Below, one piece after another: positions 25,590 to 37,243 of a DNA stretch of 64,000 nucleotides. The notes under the pieces were generated by a model. The model was not told the DNA's origin. It was given only the letters and a program-made list of their open reading frames with translations, and did no database searches. Each line of letters starts with the position of its first letter. Within the stretch, counting starts at the first letter, position 1. A program made the position numbers and the translations under genes. Source of the stretch: Adineta ricciae (lineage: Eukaryota; Rotifera; Eurotatoria; Adinetida; Adinetidae); NCBI GenBank assembly GCA_905250025.1, contig CAJNOJ010000078.1:248001-312000 (forward strand). The letters are read 5' to 3'.

Positions 25590-25947
25590 TTTAATATCTT
25601 ACTTAAATAAGATCGAAACATTTTGAATCAACCAAATCAGTAGAATATCTATATGTGTTTTCAAAGATGAGGAAAACTGGCTGTACGAAATACGTTACTA
25701 TTGGGTAAAACGAAACTACGTTTCATTAGTTAGTACAGTACAACTATTTCATTGGTTAAAACGTTTTCGTGAATCACGTCATCCTTTTCTCACACAGAAT
25801 CAACGCAACGAAAGTTGTAAAACGTAAATCAAATCGAAAACTTACCGTCAGTCGAACTCCTATATACAGTTCATGTGTTTTCACGGCATATGATGGTACA
25901 TATCTCGTTTATCTAGCAATGTGACAACTTTGTGACAGATCATAATA

Positions 25948-26366
25948 TCATCGTCTCTTTACTAAATATCTTGTGAAGTAGAATCCGGTATGATATTTAA
26001 CTGCTTCACACAGTTCTTGTAACAAGACTCGTTCCTTTCGTATACTGTAGTCAAGCTGTTCGTGTGTGAGCACGTACAAAGTACGCTTATTTGTAAATGA
26101 ATAACTGTCTATTTTCATGATCATATTGATCCAAGAAATAAATATTGGCATACTCGTATATCGGGTCAGATTGCTGGACCGGCTATTTATCTCACTAGAA
26201 GTATTTCGGTACAGATACGAATAAATGATGATAATATTCATTGGAAAAAGTTTCATTCTTGTAGATAATACGAGTATTACTCTAGTGGAAGTCGTTTACA
26301 TATGCGATAGTGAATAGCTTCACAAAATTTCAGAATTGATGGCATTGATTCCGAATGCGACGAAAA
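25948..26366 (-). pseudogene. Two related C-terminal coding fragments, unknown family
   Basis: On the minus strand an exon-like piece at about 26280-26366 begins after an acceptor (TATATTATAG) and reads PSILKFCEAIHYRICKRLPL, then stop. Just downstream, a 102-residue frame (25948-26256, true ATG) ends with LLQELCEAVKYHTGFYFTRY before its stop. The two ends share the pattern L-(x)-F/L-CEA-h-x-Y, suggesting tandem copies of a terminal exon. No complete gene can be built around them and I do not recognise the family. They may be decayed duplicates, or the ends of genes with exons I could not find. Confidence 0.3.
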
Positions 26367-26563
26367 TCTATAATATAGCAAAGTATAGCTGAACTGAAAC
26401 TCTATTCAAATGAGTGCCATGATTTATTTCTGTTTTCCAATTGGCAACTTTAAACGGGGAAAAAGTATCTCTTAATGATTTAGTTCATAAAAAAGATCAT
26501 AAATAACAATAGAACGTTTGTCCTTTTACTCCGTAAACTTATGTTTTTTTTTCTTGTTCTCAA

Positions 26564-27523
26564 ATGTATCAAAGTGAAACGAATTATACTATCGACTTAT
26601 TGATTAATATATCAGATCAAATTAACCGCTACTTCGCTATATTCATCTTTATCTTCGGTACTTGTGGCAATATTTTGAACATAGTCATTCTCTCCGATCG
26701 AACACTTCGTCACATTCCATGTGTTTTCTTGTTTTTAATTGCGTCTATTTCAAGTTTGATCTCGATTGATCTCGGTCTTATTACCCGAATGTTAGCTGGT
26801 TGGGCATCGGATCCAACTTATACAATAGGATGGATCTGTAAGCTGCGAACATTTCTTGTATTTGCAACACGTCTGATCGTATTTTGGCTTTTCGTTCTTT
26901 CAACTATCGACAGATGGTTGTCATCCTCTGTATACAATCATCAGCGTAGATTAAATACAATGAAAAATGTTCGATATGCAACACTTACTGTTATATTAAT
27001 GTCAGTAATAATGTATGCTCAGCTATTTTATTGTTACGAAGCTAATCTCGTACGAGCACCATTTCCATGCTATACGAAATCATCATTATGTCAAATTGTA
27101 ACCGATCTGACATTTGCATTATTCACAATTATCATACCTTTACTTTTAATGTCGATGTTTAGTTTAATGACAATTTTCAATTTTCATCAAAGTCAACAGC
27201 GAATATTTCGAACAGGAGAACAACGATCGAAAAGAACTGAACGGTATCTTTTACGAATGCTTTGTACACAAATTATTGCTCTTGGTTTGCTAACTCTTCC
27301 ACAAGCAATTATAAGACTATATGCCGCATTTGTTGACATGCATCATTCTGAACTACAGACGACTATTGATATGTTTGTCTACAATATTCTCTTATTATTA
27401 ACATATCTAGCAAGTGCAATGCCATTCTATATTTATACATTAACTGGTGGAAGTCTTTTTCGTAGACCATTGTCAAATTTGAAACAGCGAATTGTTCAAT
27501 TTTTCCTACGACAGACAGAATAA
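26564..27523 (+). CDS. Rhodopsin-like 7TM receptor, orphan
   Basis: Intronless gene of 319 residues with seven hydrophobic helices: about residues 20-45 (IFIFGTCGNILNIVIL, the GN of TM1), 55-75, 95-120, 135-155, 180-205, 230-255 and 265-290. Short N-terminus with NYT and NIS glycosylation sites. The usual DRY at the end of TM3 is DRW (LSTIDRWLSSS), and TM7 lacks NPxxY (LASAMPFYIYTLTG). Conserved cysteines CKL at TM3 and one in loop 2 (FPCYTK or SLCQI) could form the usual disulphide. The ligand is unknown; it resembles the peptide-receptor-like intronless GPCR sets seen in rotifers, but that is recollection, not a match. It is the only intact gene between 25.6 and 31.6 kb. Confidence 0.82.
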   Translation: MYQSETNYTIDLLINISDQINRYFAIFIFIFGTCGNILNIVILSDRTLRHIPCVFLFLIASISSLISIDLGLITRMLAGWASDPTYTIGWICKLRTFLVFATRLIVFWLFVLSTIDRWLSSSVYNHQRRLNTMKNVRYATLTVILMSVIMYAQLFYCYEANLVRAPFPCYTKSSLCQIVTDLTFALFTIIIPLLLMSMFSLMTIFNFHQSQQRIFRTGEQRSKRTERYLLRMLCTQIIALGLLTLPQAIIRLYAAFVDMHHSELQTTIDMFVYNILLLLTYLASAMPFYIYTLTGGSLFRRPLSNLKQRIVQFFLRQTE

Positions 27524-27542
27524 AAAAGAAAAGTCACCTTGT

Positions 27543-28330
27543 CTGTAAAGAAAGAGATTCAAGCAAATATTGCGCTACTATCACAGATTTCTGGCTCATA
27601 ACTGGTAAGTACAGCAATTGTACATGCATTATTCACATTTGTCATTATTGGACCTGCAGTTTCGCTAAATCCAGCACGAAACTGTTGATCAATTCCGAAC
27701 GATAACGTACAGATTGATGACGTGTGTAGAACTCGAAGAACAACTTGTTCTAATGTATTTCATTCGGAAGTATTCCTCTATCGAATTGTCACTGCGTTTT
27801 CGGTGATACTCTGACATGACAAGCAAGACTAACACTACGAGTCTCTGCAAAATCTGACGATAAGTTTCGTCATACTGATGTTGTCAGTTGTAGTGATTTG
27901 ATTGTAATTCGAATGATACATATGGAAGACACACTGCGACTTTGACTTGAGATCCTGTCAGAAAGTGTCTGCATGCCACAATTCCAAATGATAATTATAA
28001 CTTACCTAATTTTACTCATGCAAATACGGCAAAGATCAAGTTGAGATTTAAAATGATTAGTCAAGTTCGTATTTTAAAAGGCTCATGTAAATGTTTGATT
28101 CTCCCACTCTTGTGGAAAGCACAGTTTCAAATACAACAGACAAACGAAGGCTGACATTCGAGAAATCGTTTTTAATAGTTCACACCTCTACATAAATACT
28201 TTCATCAATGATAATAGATTGTAAAATCTCAAAATCATGTCGGTCTTGCCGTAATTCTTCAGCAATAAACGTCTAATACGTTGTCGTTCCTATTGAATAA
28301 ATCACCGAGAATATTTAATAATAAATGAAC
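27543..28330 (-). pseudogene. Broken coding-like stretch, possible decayed or very short-exon gene
   Basis: No frame here reaches 60 codons, yet the minus strand shows several protein-like pieces in different frames: AEELRQDRHDFEILQSIII near 28220-28265, VSLRLSVVFETVLSTRVGES near 28100-28160, and QVVLRVLHTSSICTLSFGID leading to a stop at about 27552. The last piece continues with alternating hydrophobic residues (FRAGFSETAGPIMTNV; ACTIAVLTSYEPEIC), as in a beta sandwich. Several candidate GT-AG introns of 35-47 bp could link parts, but no phase-consistent model covers all of it. Either a decayed gene or one with many tiny introns. Family not recognised. Confidence 0.3.
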
Positions 28331-31300
28331 TTCCGCACAGCATTGTTGATCGTCAGATTTGATATATAAATAACCAACATGACGTTTTCTTTTTTTTTTC
28401 TCTTCTTATTGATACTCAGCAATTAATTTTGTTGATCTTATCAATGTTGATTAGATACAAGTCAAGGTTATTATCTCGCCAAAAAAAAAAGACTGTCATT
28501 GATCGGAATATTACATGTCATTTATAAAAATGCAATCAAACGCCATCGATGAGCTTATCCGAAATGTAAACAACAAAATTTTGATTGACATCATTCAAAG
28601 AGTTCAACTTTTCATCATTGTCAATATCATTGATTAACCTTTATCAAACACATAACTATCATCGACGTATTATTAAAAGAGTGAAATATTGTCAAAAAAA
28701 AGTGACAAATCTGCTGTCGAAGATAGTTGATGACTTTCCTTTTATGCAACATCATGCACAATTCAAAGCTAAACTTCTTTTCTTTCTAGTGCTCTTCAAT
28801 ATTTTCCTAGATAATCAATGAATGAGAATAATATAAAGTCATAACTTCATTAGAACTGATAATTATTCTTCATGGTCTTCGGAAGAGACTTGTTATGTAT
28901 CGTCAATTGGATAGAATAACAACATTCATCTAATTGATATGATGTCATAGACAGAATTTATCCTTCCATAGTCTCATTCTCTTGTCAAGATCGAGATTTG
29001 TTTTCCAGTCGAGTGAACAAGATCAGAGAAAATGAAAATATAAATCATGTCCATACGAGAATATCAGATTGATTATAGCTCCAAGCCTAACCGACTTGAT
29101 TTTTATGAGCTCGCTCTTAACACGATGTACATCGAAATGGACAGCGGGCAAACACGTTCCATTTCCCGCTTCTATGCATTTTTGATATAGATCAAGAAGA
29201 AAATAGTCTGCTTGAGGACAATGAACGAAAGAATGATTCGTATTCATTCTTTTACAATCAGATAGTACGCTCCCTCTCTTTCTCTTCTGTTCACATGGTA
29301 TCAATGACATTCATTCACTCGTTTACACTTTGTTTCCTTATCTCATCTTCATCATCAACAGTAGCAGCATTATGCTACTCTCAAAAGTAGGTAAATGGCA
29401 AGGTCATGTCACTGAAAGATTTACGACAGATGTCAATTCTTCTCTTTTTTTTTTTGGAGTCGCTTCCTCAAGAATATTCATGTTGTTAATTTAATACATC
29501 GTACGTAGAGTATTTCTGTGTTTGTATTCGATACGTATCGGCAATTTTTCTTTTCTCATTGAGACACTCTGTTCTAATTTATGGATCGTGTCGCGACATT
29601 AATTACATCGATTAGAGTGAGACTGTCCATCTGTCTGTGAAGGCGATGAAGAGCGGAGAATAGAGAAAGAAATGGTCAGATTGACTTTCATCTATATACC
29701 AAACAGAAGAACGACTTTTCTTTTCTATTTCATCGGACGCTTACATTTAGACATTAAATTTCATGTTTCAACAATTTCTCACATGTGTTTTACATGCACG
29801 AGCTATCCGACAGGTGTTTGTTCCATTTTGTTGTTATTAATCTAAATCTTCAATTTTACTTTTATTCAACTTAGCACGCAAAGTTAGATTTGTTGAAGAT
29901 TAGTTTCTTTTGTTCTTACCGAGTGTGTGGCTTGTAACGAGTGTTCATCATTTTCCTCGGCGAGAAAAGACAGACAAAACGTTGCTCTTTCTCGTTCACT
30001 TCCGACTTAAACAGGTAAGAGAAACGAGAGACTATTCTTCATATTAAATATTTGCATCTTCGACTCCAAGGTGAACAGATTTCTGGCAAATATTCTCTTC
30101 CCCTCTGTTACATTTTTTTTTTGGACAAGTAACTACTCAAGCACCACTTTGAGATAGTTCTTTCAACATAATTAAAGTCTAACATTGTTCTATTCTTCTC
30201 TTTCGAGAAAATAGCAACATGTACGAAGAGTCTTGTCTGTCTCTTTCTTTCTTTTGTCATATTAGTATGTTTGTATTTATAGACAGTTCTGCCATTGATG
30301 TAAGTCAAACGTAAATAGACAAATTCTCCTTTCTCTTCAGATAACATCTCGAGTTTACCTTGAGAATGTCTGTCTGATCGATAATTGTTCTATGAACTCA
30401 TGAAGATTTCAAGTGTAGAACAAACATTTCGTTCAGTTTTGTTTGTGTTATCTATTTCGTCGTATTATTCTTTCTTTTATTTCGAACATCATTAAAGAGA
30501 AAGAGAAATCGCATACACACTTGATTATACAAGAACAAAATTTGACAGCACTATTTTCTTCTTGAATTTCAAATAGAACTGATTGTGAATGAACAGACAT
30601 ACAAGATATAATTGTTTCATTCTATTGTATCCCATTGTACAAGAGAACGACACAGACAGACAGACAGAATTTGTACAAGTGCACAGTCAGTAAGTAAACG
30701 TTCAGTGCGAGTTTGAAACACGAATTCGGTATGTCTAATTAGACTATCTATCATTCTTCTCTGTTCCTTCACTTCGTGTCAAGGTTAATCTTCTCATCAG
30801 GCTTAAAATATTCTACACGAATCAATATTCTTAATGTTCAATTATCTTTGTCTTTTTTTTTTGATAAGCTAAGAAACTTTTTCGGTTAATTACAATAACG
30901 CGCTCGCTCATCACATAAAGGCCACTTTTCGAATGGCTCATCAATCATTCGATGCCTGCTGTGCATCGGTCATCAAGGCTATTCATTGACCAGCACATCG
31001 CAAAACATTCTCTACTTGAAAAGAATAAGATATGAGTGAAACCTACATTTGCTTTTCTTCTGTGTTCACAATGCATTGGATAAGATGTATGCATGCACTC
31101 GATTCTCGTTTTTTTCGTCTTCTCTCCCTTTCTCCCTAATCTTGTTCACTTACGTATACATCACGAAATGAAATCATTTATCAAGACTTGAACTTCATTT
31201 GCGTAACATGACGAGTAGTTCGTTCTCATAAGACATATGAAGCCCATATACAAGCATAATTTCATTTTAAACGTTTCTCCACCCCCTTGTCCCGTCTAAA

Positions 31301-31665
31301 CTAATCCAATCAGCATGTCATTGTTACTCAGTAGGATATCAGTTTGATTAGCATTTTATTCAATCAGATGTTGATACAGGATGATTCTTTTTTTTTTATC
31401 AGAAATGCCATCTTTACACAAACAACGTCCAAATTTTACACTTGATATCAACAGTGATAAATGGTTGAATATCAAATCTTCAACATCTGACTCGATTCAT
31501 TTCGTATTCTAACAGACACCTGTTAATATAGACAATTGATTGGACTTCTTCGTTCTCTTTTCCCATACGTTCATGTAGAGATACATATATAAATAACGAT
31601 CGATGTGATATTCTAGATACATATTGATTTTCCTCTTCCCTGCAAGTGAACAGACACACGAAATA
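28331..31665. other. Gene-poor 3.3 kb between orphan GPCR region and DDR-like gene
   Basis: A+T-rich with many T-runs, CT-rich patches and frequent CATTCATT-like words; no recognisable coding domain. One ATG-started minus-strand frame of 95 codons is listed separately. It is the longest gene-poor block of the window and ends at the promoter of a receptor gene, so it may carry cis-regulatory elements; nothing specific identifies them. Confidence 0.5.
29023..29310 (-). CDS. Possible small ORF, 95 residues
   Basis: A true ATG-started frame with five cysteines (starts MSLIPCEQKRKRGSVLSD) and a mixed, plausible composition, ending in a hydrophobic stretch (AIINLIFSYG). No signal peptide, domain or neighbour supports it. 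It sits alone in a long gene-poor block and may be a chance frame. Confidence 0.15.
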   Translation of the reverse strand: MSLIPCEQKRKRGSVLSDCKRMNTNHSFVHCPQADYFLLDLYQKCIEAGNGTCLPAVHFDVHRVKSELIKIKSVRLGAIINLIFSYGHDLYFHFL

Positions 31666-34268
31666 TGCGGAGAATCATATTACTTCTGGTATTCAACTGT
31701 GGAATGATGGCTAACTCCATGGAATTAAGTAAGTATTTCAAATGAATGACAAATTCGTCAACTTTGTCGAACTTTAGAGAGTCTTAATTCCTGTCAAACT
31801 CCTCTACTATCAGCATCGAAAATTCTCACAAGTAGTACCGATTTTACATCAAACACTTGGTGTCCTTCGTCATCCGATCATGACCGATACTTAATTTTTT
31901 CATTATCAAATCTAACATATCTTACACGTTTGACTGCCAAAGCCGAAATATCGGATATGCATTATTATCTCGAATATACACGTGATAATTCGATTGATGA
32001 GCATACGGCATGGCGTTCGTATCCTTTAATGAATCACAAAGATGAAAAAATGCATCTGAATCCACCTATCATAGCAAAATACATTCGCATACAAGTGAAA
32101 CAAACAAAAGTAAATCTTTGTATCGAAATCGAATTGTTTGGATGTGTGTTTACTGATGGTGTGATTTCGTACAATATGTTACAAGGTGCTAGACAACTGG
32201 AAGATGATACATACGATGGACAATATGATGAGAACCGTCGTTTTTTACATGGTAAAAGACGAGTTCGATTGTAGAAACAAGTTTATATTCATATTTATTT
32301 AGATGGTTTGGGACAATTGTCCGATGGTCAGACGGGACCTGACAATCATGAAGATCTTGGTGGACTTCAATGGGTAAGAATGTTTATTTTTTCCTATTCG
32401 AGAAACAAATCTTGAATATCTGTTGTGCTGTCAAGGTTGGATGGCGTCGACCACGTTCTGCTAAGCAGAATTATTCAATTGGAATTTTGTTCAAATTTGA
32501 TACACTACGCAATTTTTCACGTTTAACGATCCATGCGAATAATTACTTTCCAAAGAAGATCTATGTCTTTCGTTCAGTAGCCCTCGAATTTGTTCACGAT
32601 GAAAATTCGACATTTCTAACCTATCATCATCAACGCGATGATCAATTTGAAATGGCTCGACCAATTATGATTGATTTAAAAAATCAAATCGCTTCGCAAT
32701 TAAAAATTCACTTCTATTTCGATAGTAGTTGGATATTAATCAGTGAAATGACATTCGATTCATTTGTTGTTTCAACGGAAACGCCAATTAAAACAGAACA
32801 AACATCACAATCGGTTTTAATTCTTATTGGCATATTAATCATGATTATGATTGTCATATTAATCATTATCATTTGTTTAATTCGATCCCTAACCAAGAAC
32901 TATTCGGATCGAAAGAAATCTTACCTTTCACCAATGCACAATCAAACAGATTCATCTGCATCGACAACATCAAGCGAAATAGATGCGACTTCTTCGCATC
33001 ATCGTTATGCCACCATTGGACCAATGAGTCCGTACTCACTTTCAACGAAAGGAGGAAACCTCGTATGTCCTTCATACGCAAAATTGATTCCAACAACTTT
33101 AATACGATCACCATCCTTAACTCAACAGTATCACATTGAAGGCGTCTGTGGTAATAGTACCTACGGATCACAACGAGTATTTACATTTGATACAGATCAG
33201 CATCAATTTATACCAAGTCATCATATTACTATAACACAACGATTTGAAAATCGACATCAAATCCTTGGAGGAGGAGAGGTAAAAGTCGATTTCTAAGGAG
33301 TTAAACATCTTGTAGATCATTGCTCGTTTCGATTCAGATCTGTCATGGAACACTGCAAGTGAATCAATCATTACTACCGATCACCATCCGTCGTTTACTT
33401 TCGAATGCATCCGTACAATCAAAGTATATCATTTGGTCCGATCGAGACGATTTCATTCTGTTGATCTTTCCGTTTTAGAATTTCTTTCTACAACGAAATT
33501 AGCCTGCTGACATCTCTCTGCCATCCAAATATTGTCCATGCTTACGGCTTTTGCTCTGAACCCACCATATCTCTCTTAACTGAATCATTTGATAGTTCAT
33601 CAGTGGATCTCTATCAATATCTCCAACATCACAAACATGAACAACCCGAAGATTCAGCACTATACACCACCACCGTTTTCTTTGCTTCACAAGTCTCGTC
33701 AGCTTTAGCTTATTTAGAATCTTTACGTATCTGCCATCGAGATGTAGCGGCACGAAATTGTTTAGTTTCATTAAATCTTAACATAAAACTCTACGATCTC
33801 GCCATGTGTAATGAAATGTATGCCGATGATTATGTTCTGGTATCGTCCGTTGGCACTGACAGTACACACACACGAAGACCGATACGATGGTGTGCTTGGG
33901 AGACAATCTGTTTGGTAAGAAGGCACAGTTTGTTTTGACAAGTGAACGTTAATTTCGGAATTTTCTTTTAGAATCAATTCACTTCAAAATCTGATGTCTT
34001 TTCGTTTGGAGTTCTTCTCTGGGAAATGTTAACATTAGTCGAACGACCACATAGTTTATTAGATGATGAACAAGTTCTTTATAATTTACAACATTCATGT
34101 CATTCTTTAACAATCCCGTCTTGTGCGAACGATTTAACAGATTTAATTTTATCATGTTGGCAGAAATACGATTACGATCGACCTGCATTCTATCAATTGA
34201 ATCATGCATTAAATCAACTACAACAAGCACTATCAATAAAATCGGACAGCTATCAACAGATTGATTGA
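31666..34268 (+). CDS. Discoidin domain receptor-like protein with degenerate kinase domain
   Basis: Seven exons (31666-31729, 31778-32251, 32303-32373, 32436-33278, 33338-33423, 33479-33914, 33972-34268) give 756 residues in phase. A signal peptide leads into a discoidin domain (SNTWCPSSS; IEIELFGC) and the DDR-specific second module (STYDGQ-like TYDGQYDE, DGLGQLSDGQTG, VGWRRP, FKFDTLRNFSRLTIHANN, ISEMTFDS). TM: SVLILIGILIMIMIVILIII. The kinase region keeps the alpha-C Glu (FYNEISLL), HRDVAARNCLV and the WCAWE substrate loop. However, the beta3 lysine is Arg (ITIRRL), the glycine loop is poor (LGGGEICHG), and DFG reads DLA (LYDLAMCNE). DDRs are collagen receptors; this one may signal as a pseudokinase. 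AATAAA at 34344. Its stop converges on the carnitine acyltransferase gene. Confidence 0.87.
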
Positions 34269-34447
34269 ATTGGACTGTAATTACTGAACATTTAATTTCT
34301 TACCCGGTTGTGATCTTTTTCTTTCTTACTCTGCGTGTTTTTAAATAAATCTAATGGTTGAGAGGAGTTACCGCAAAAGATAGTGAATGTACTTGATTCT
34401 ATTTAAAAATCAACGGAGAATCATATTCGATTAACTGGAATGTTTAT

Positions 34448-36730
34448 CTATAAATTAGATGTCATAAACGAATTTTTCACTTCGATTAAAGTATGTTTGA
34501 TTGAATCTGCCAGTATTTGAGCATTCGTATCCGGACAATTTCGATAAGCTGTGACCACGAATGTTGTTCTATAGTGCATAGACAGTTGATAATAATCTAA
34601 CTGATCCGATATTTTCAACTTACGCCTCTTTGCCAAATCGATAGAAAACGCCATAACCATTCCAACACATTGCCATTGTTCCACCAGTAGTCGTACTGAA
34701 ACCAATACAACTCGTTGACAATATAAAATTACCACTGCCACCACTAGAAAGCACACCGGTTACAGAACTCATGAAATCTGGATTTCTTTTCTTATACCTT
34801 TTTGTCCACGAGGGATCTTTACTCAGTTCGAAAGGCTGTCCGGTCATATATGCGATCATACTTAAACCAAATAAATGCCGGTCACAACCTTGATTCTCTG
34901 AGGCTTCACTCATCAGTTCCTGATGACGTTTAGCAGCAAGATGAAACAATTTTCTCCGATCTTTGTCCTATCAATCAATTGATACATGACAATAATAGAT
35001 ACAGAACTGTCAACATTACGGTATATCGATCGTGTTGATTAGTCATTGCTCGACACCATGCAAGCGCCTCCACTGTACATGTTCGCAATGTTTCTGTTCT
35101 ACCACGAAAAAATTTTCGTGTAGCTGCAGTTTCATACGTCGCTGCGGGTTTATAGTTATGCGTTTTAAAATAAGCTAATTGAAGGCATAATTGAAAGAAT
35201 GTATCAGGATGCATGCGGACATACTGCTTTATGTCTTCTTTTGAACATTCGGTTACATTGACTACTAGAAGATCGATATCGGCAACTGAACGGCTGAATA
35301 GGTTGACTGCACGATCAATAGAAGTTGTGATCGAGTCATCGTATGTAAAGATCAATTCTTGAACTACATTTTGGTCATAGGGAACAGCAGATACTGGACA
35401 GGAAGTTCTTTGCTCAAGTGAATCTATATGCTGTTGAATAAGGTCACCGATTTGCAATGGAATAATGCCTTCGTAAGCGGAATGCTGTAATGTAGAAGAT
35501 ATCTAATATGAACAATCGATAATAAAATGATCTTTACATCACTATTTGTCACAACAAGACCATTACGAGTGACCACATACAGCATCGATCGATCGAACCA
35601 GCGTGATTGAGGATTTTTCAACATACCAATGCCGGCAGCCTAACCGATTTCTATACTTTACTATGGAAATTTTCATGGACAAACTTTACCTCGGTTAAAT
35701 TTTCCACATTCTCATTATCAAATGCATAAACACCTAATGCTTGCTCAATAGTTTGTAGATTTCTTCGATTCCGTTCATCTAAATGACATAGATGATCACG
35801 CACATCCGCCCAATCATCACGTGGCAATGCTGTCAATGCACCTAAACCAAGTCCGGACTTATGTTCGCTTCGTCCCATGATATCTTCTAACCTTCGTAGA
35901 ATTTCTGGTGGTGATAAAAGTTCGCCCGCTTGATAGAGATCGAACGTATACATGAGACCATTACGGATGACCACAACATGGGTGGGTGGTGAGTTCTCAT
36001 CTTCTGAGACTATAGGATAAAAACGAACATGATAAAACTTTCCTTTTATCTCCACTATCCTGTCCGAAAGTGCGTCGATAGTTCATCGCACCCTCGATGT
36101 GGAATTCGACACGTATTAAAATAATGCTTATATTGATACATCGTCAACGGATATTTACCCATGTATGATATCGGGTAGCGTTCTCTTAAAAAGAAAACTT
36201 GGTTTTACTCTTGATTTATCCTGTATACCATTTTTTCAAATGTACTCGCGAATATTTTGGAAAACAAGAGCGCATGCATGCATGTGTACACATGTTCGTT
36301 CAAGTTGAGAACCGGCTTTTGGTGGTATCAAACAACTGAAACCTATCATGTTTATAGTCGGTGCTATGGGTAAACGCCATTTAAAGTAGATTTCTTCATC
36401 CCACCATTTTGCTAACTAATGACATCAACACATATGTAATTTCCATTTTCATACATAATCCTACCCAATTTCTTCCATTTTCCGCCTTGCTTCTGGCTTT
36501 CAATTGTTCGTGTAACTCTCGTCCAACTCCTTTCGCAAATTGTTCAACGATTTCCTTTGTTTTAGCATAATCATTCTCATCAACAACGGCTCGTACTAAA
36601 GATAAGATATAGAATTTCGCGATGCTTTTTCTTTCTATGTACCAGAATCAAGATAACGTTCAAGTGTATGTTCCAATGTTGGCAATGGCAATGATGGTAG
36701 ATTATTATCGTATTCGAATGTCTTCTTCAT
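34448..36730 (-). CDS. Carnitine O-acyltransferase (CRAT/CROT type)
   Basis: Choline/carnitine acyltransferase family; transfers acyl groups between CoA and carnitine. The first exon starts at 36730 with MKKTFEYDNNLPSLPLPTLE, the family N-terminus. Further on: a PPEILRRLEDIM and GLGALTALPRDDWADVRDHL segment, RWFDRSMLYVVTRNGLVV, then HSAYEG, which holds the catalytic His. YETAATRKFFRGRTETLRTC and ALAWCRAMT bind carnitine/CoA. The end has TTTGGTMAMCWNGYGVFYRF and AYRNCPDTNAQIL. GYGVFYRF and the CPDTNA ending look closer to peroxisomal carnitine octanoyltransferase than to acetyltransferase, but I cannot settle this. The C-terminus SNL is at best a weak variant of a peroxisomal signal. Seven or more exons; borders 36060-36650 are approximate. 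Confidence 0.86.
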
Positions 36731-37243
36731 TGTTCTTTCATGACTTCAACAAGTATGTGTTTATTTGTCTTGAAAGGAGAAAACAATCAGCTTATAGATA
36801 ACAAAAAAAAAGAAAGATATGATCTTGCACACATGCACATCAAACGCTATCGAGATATTTGTTCGGATCATTCGCATTGGAAATCGATTTGTAATGATAA
36901 AAATTTTCGTTAAGTCTTGTCTTTGACAGTTATTTATTTTTGAAAACCAATGAAAAGATTTTCGCCGAAAACGTAACCTTCACTAGCGCCATCAGAATTC
37001 TTTCTTGATTGGCCCTCTCTCGTCAACGATGGACAGCCAGACAGTCGAAGCAGAAGAAAAAGAAAACGGAGAACTCAAACTGAGCAAGATAGCAAACAGC
37101 TAAAGAAAAAAAGCTTTTATCATACATTCATTTTTGTTTTGGTGCGAATCTATTTTAGATCATGATTTAAAAGTATGCAAATGGTCATTTTATTAAAATA
37201 TGTGATTTAAATCTGGTGTTTTTCTTGCTTTCTTCTCTTCAAT
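36731..37243. other. Divergent intergenic region
   Basis: About 510 bp between the starts of the carnitine acyltransferase (-) and ceramide synthase (+). No coding frame. It must hold both promoters; no TATA box or other motif stands out. Confidence 0.5.
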
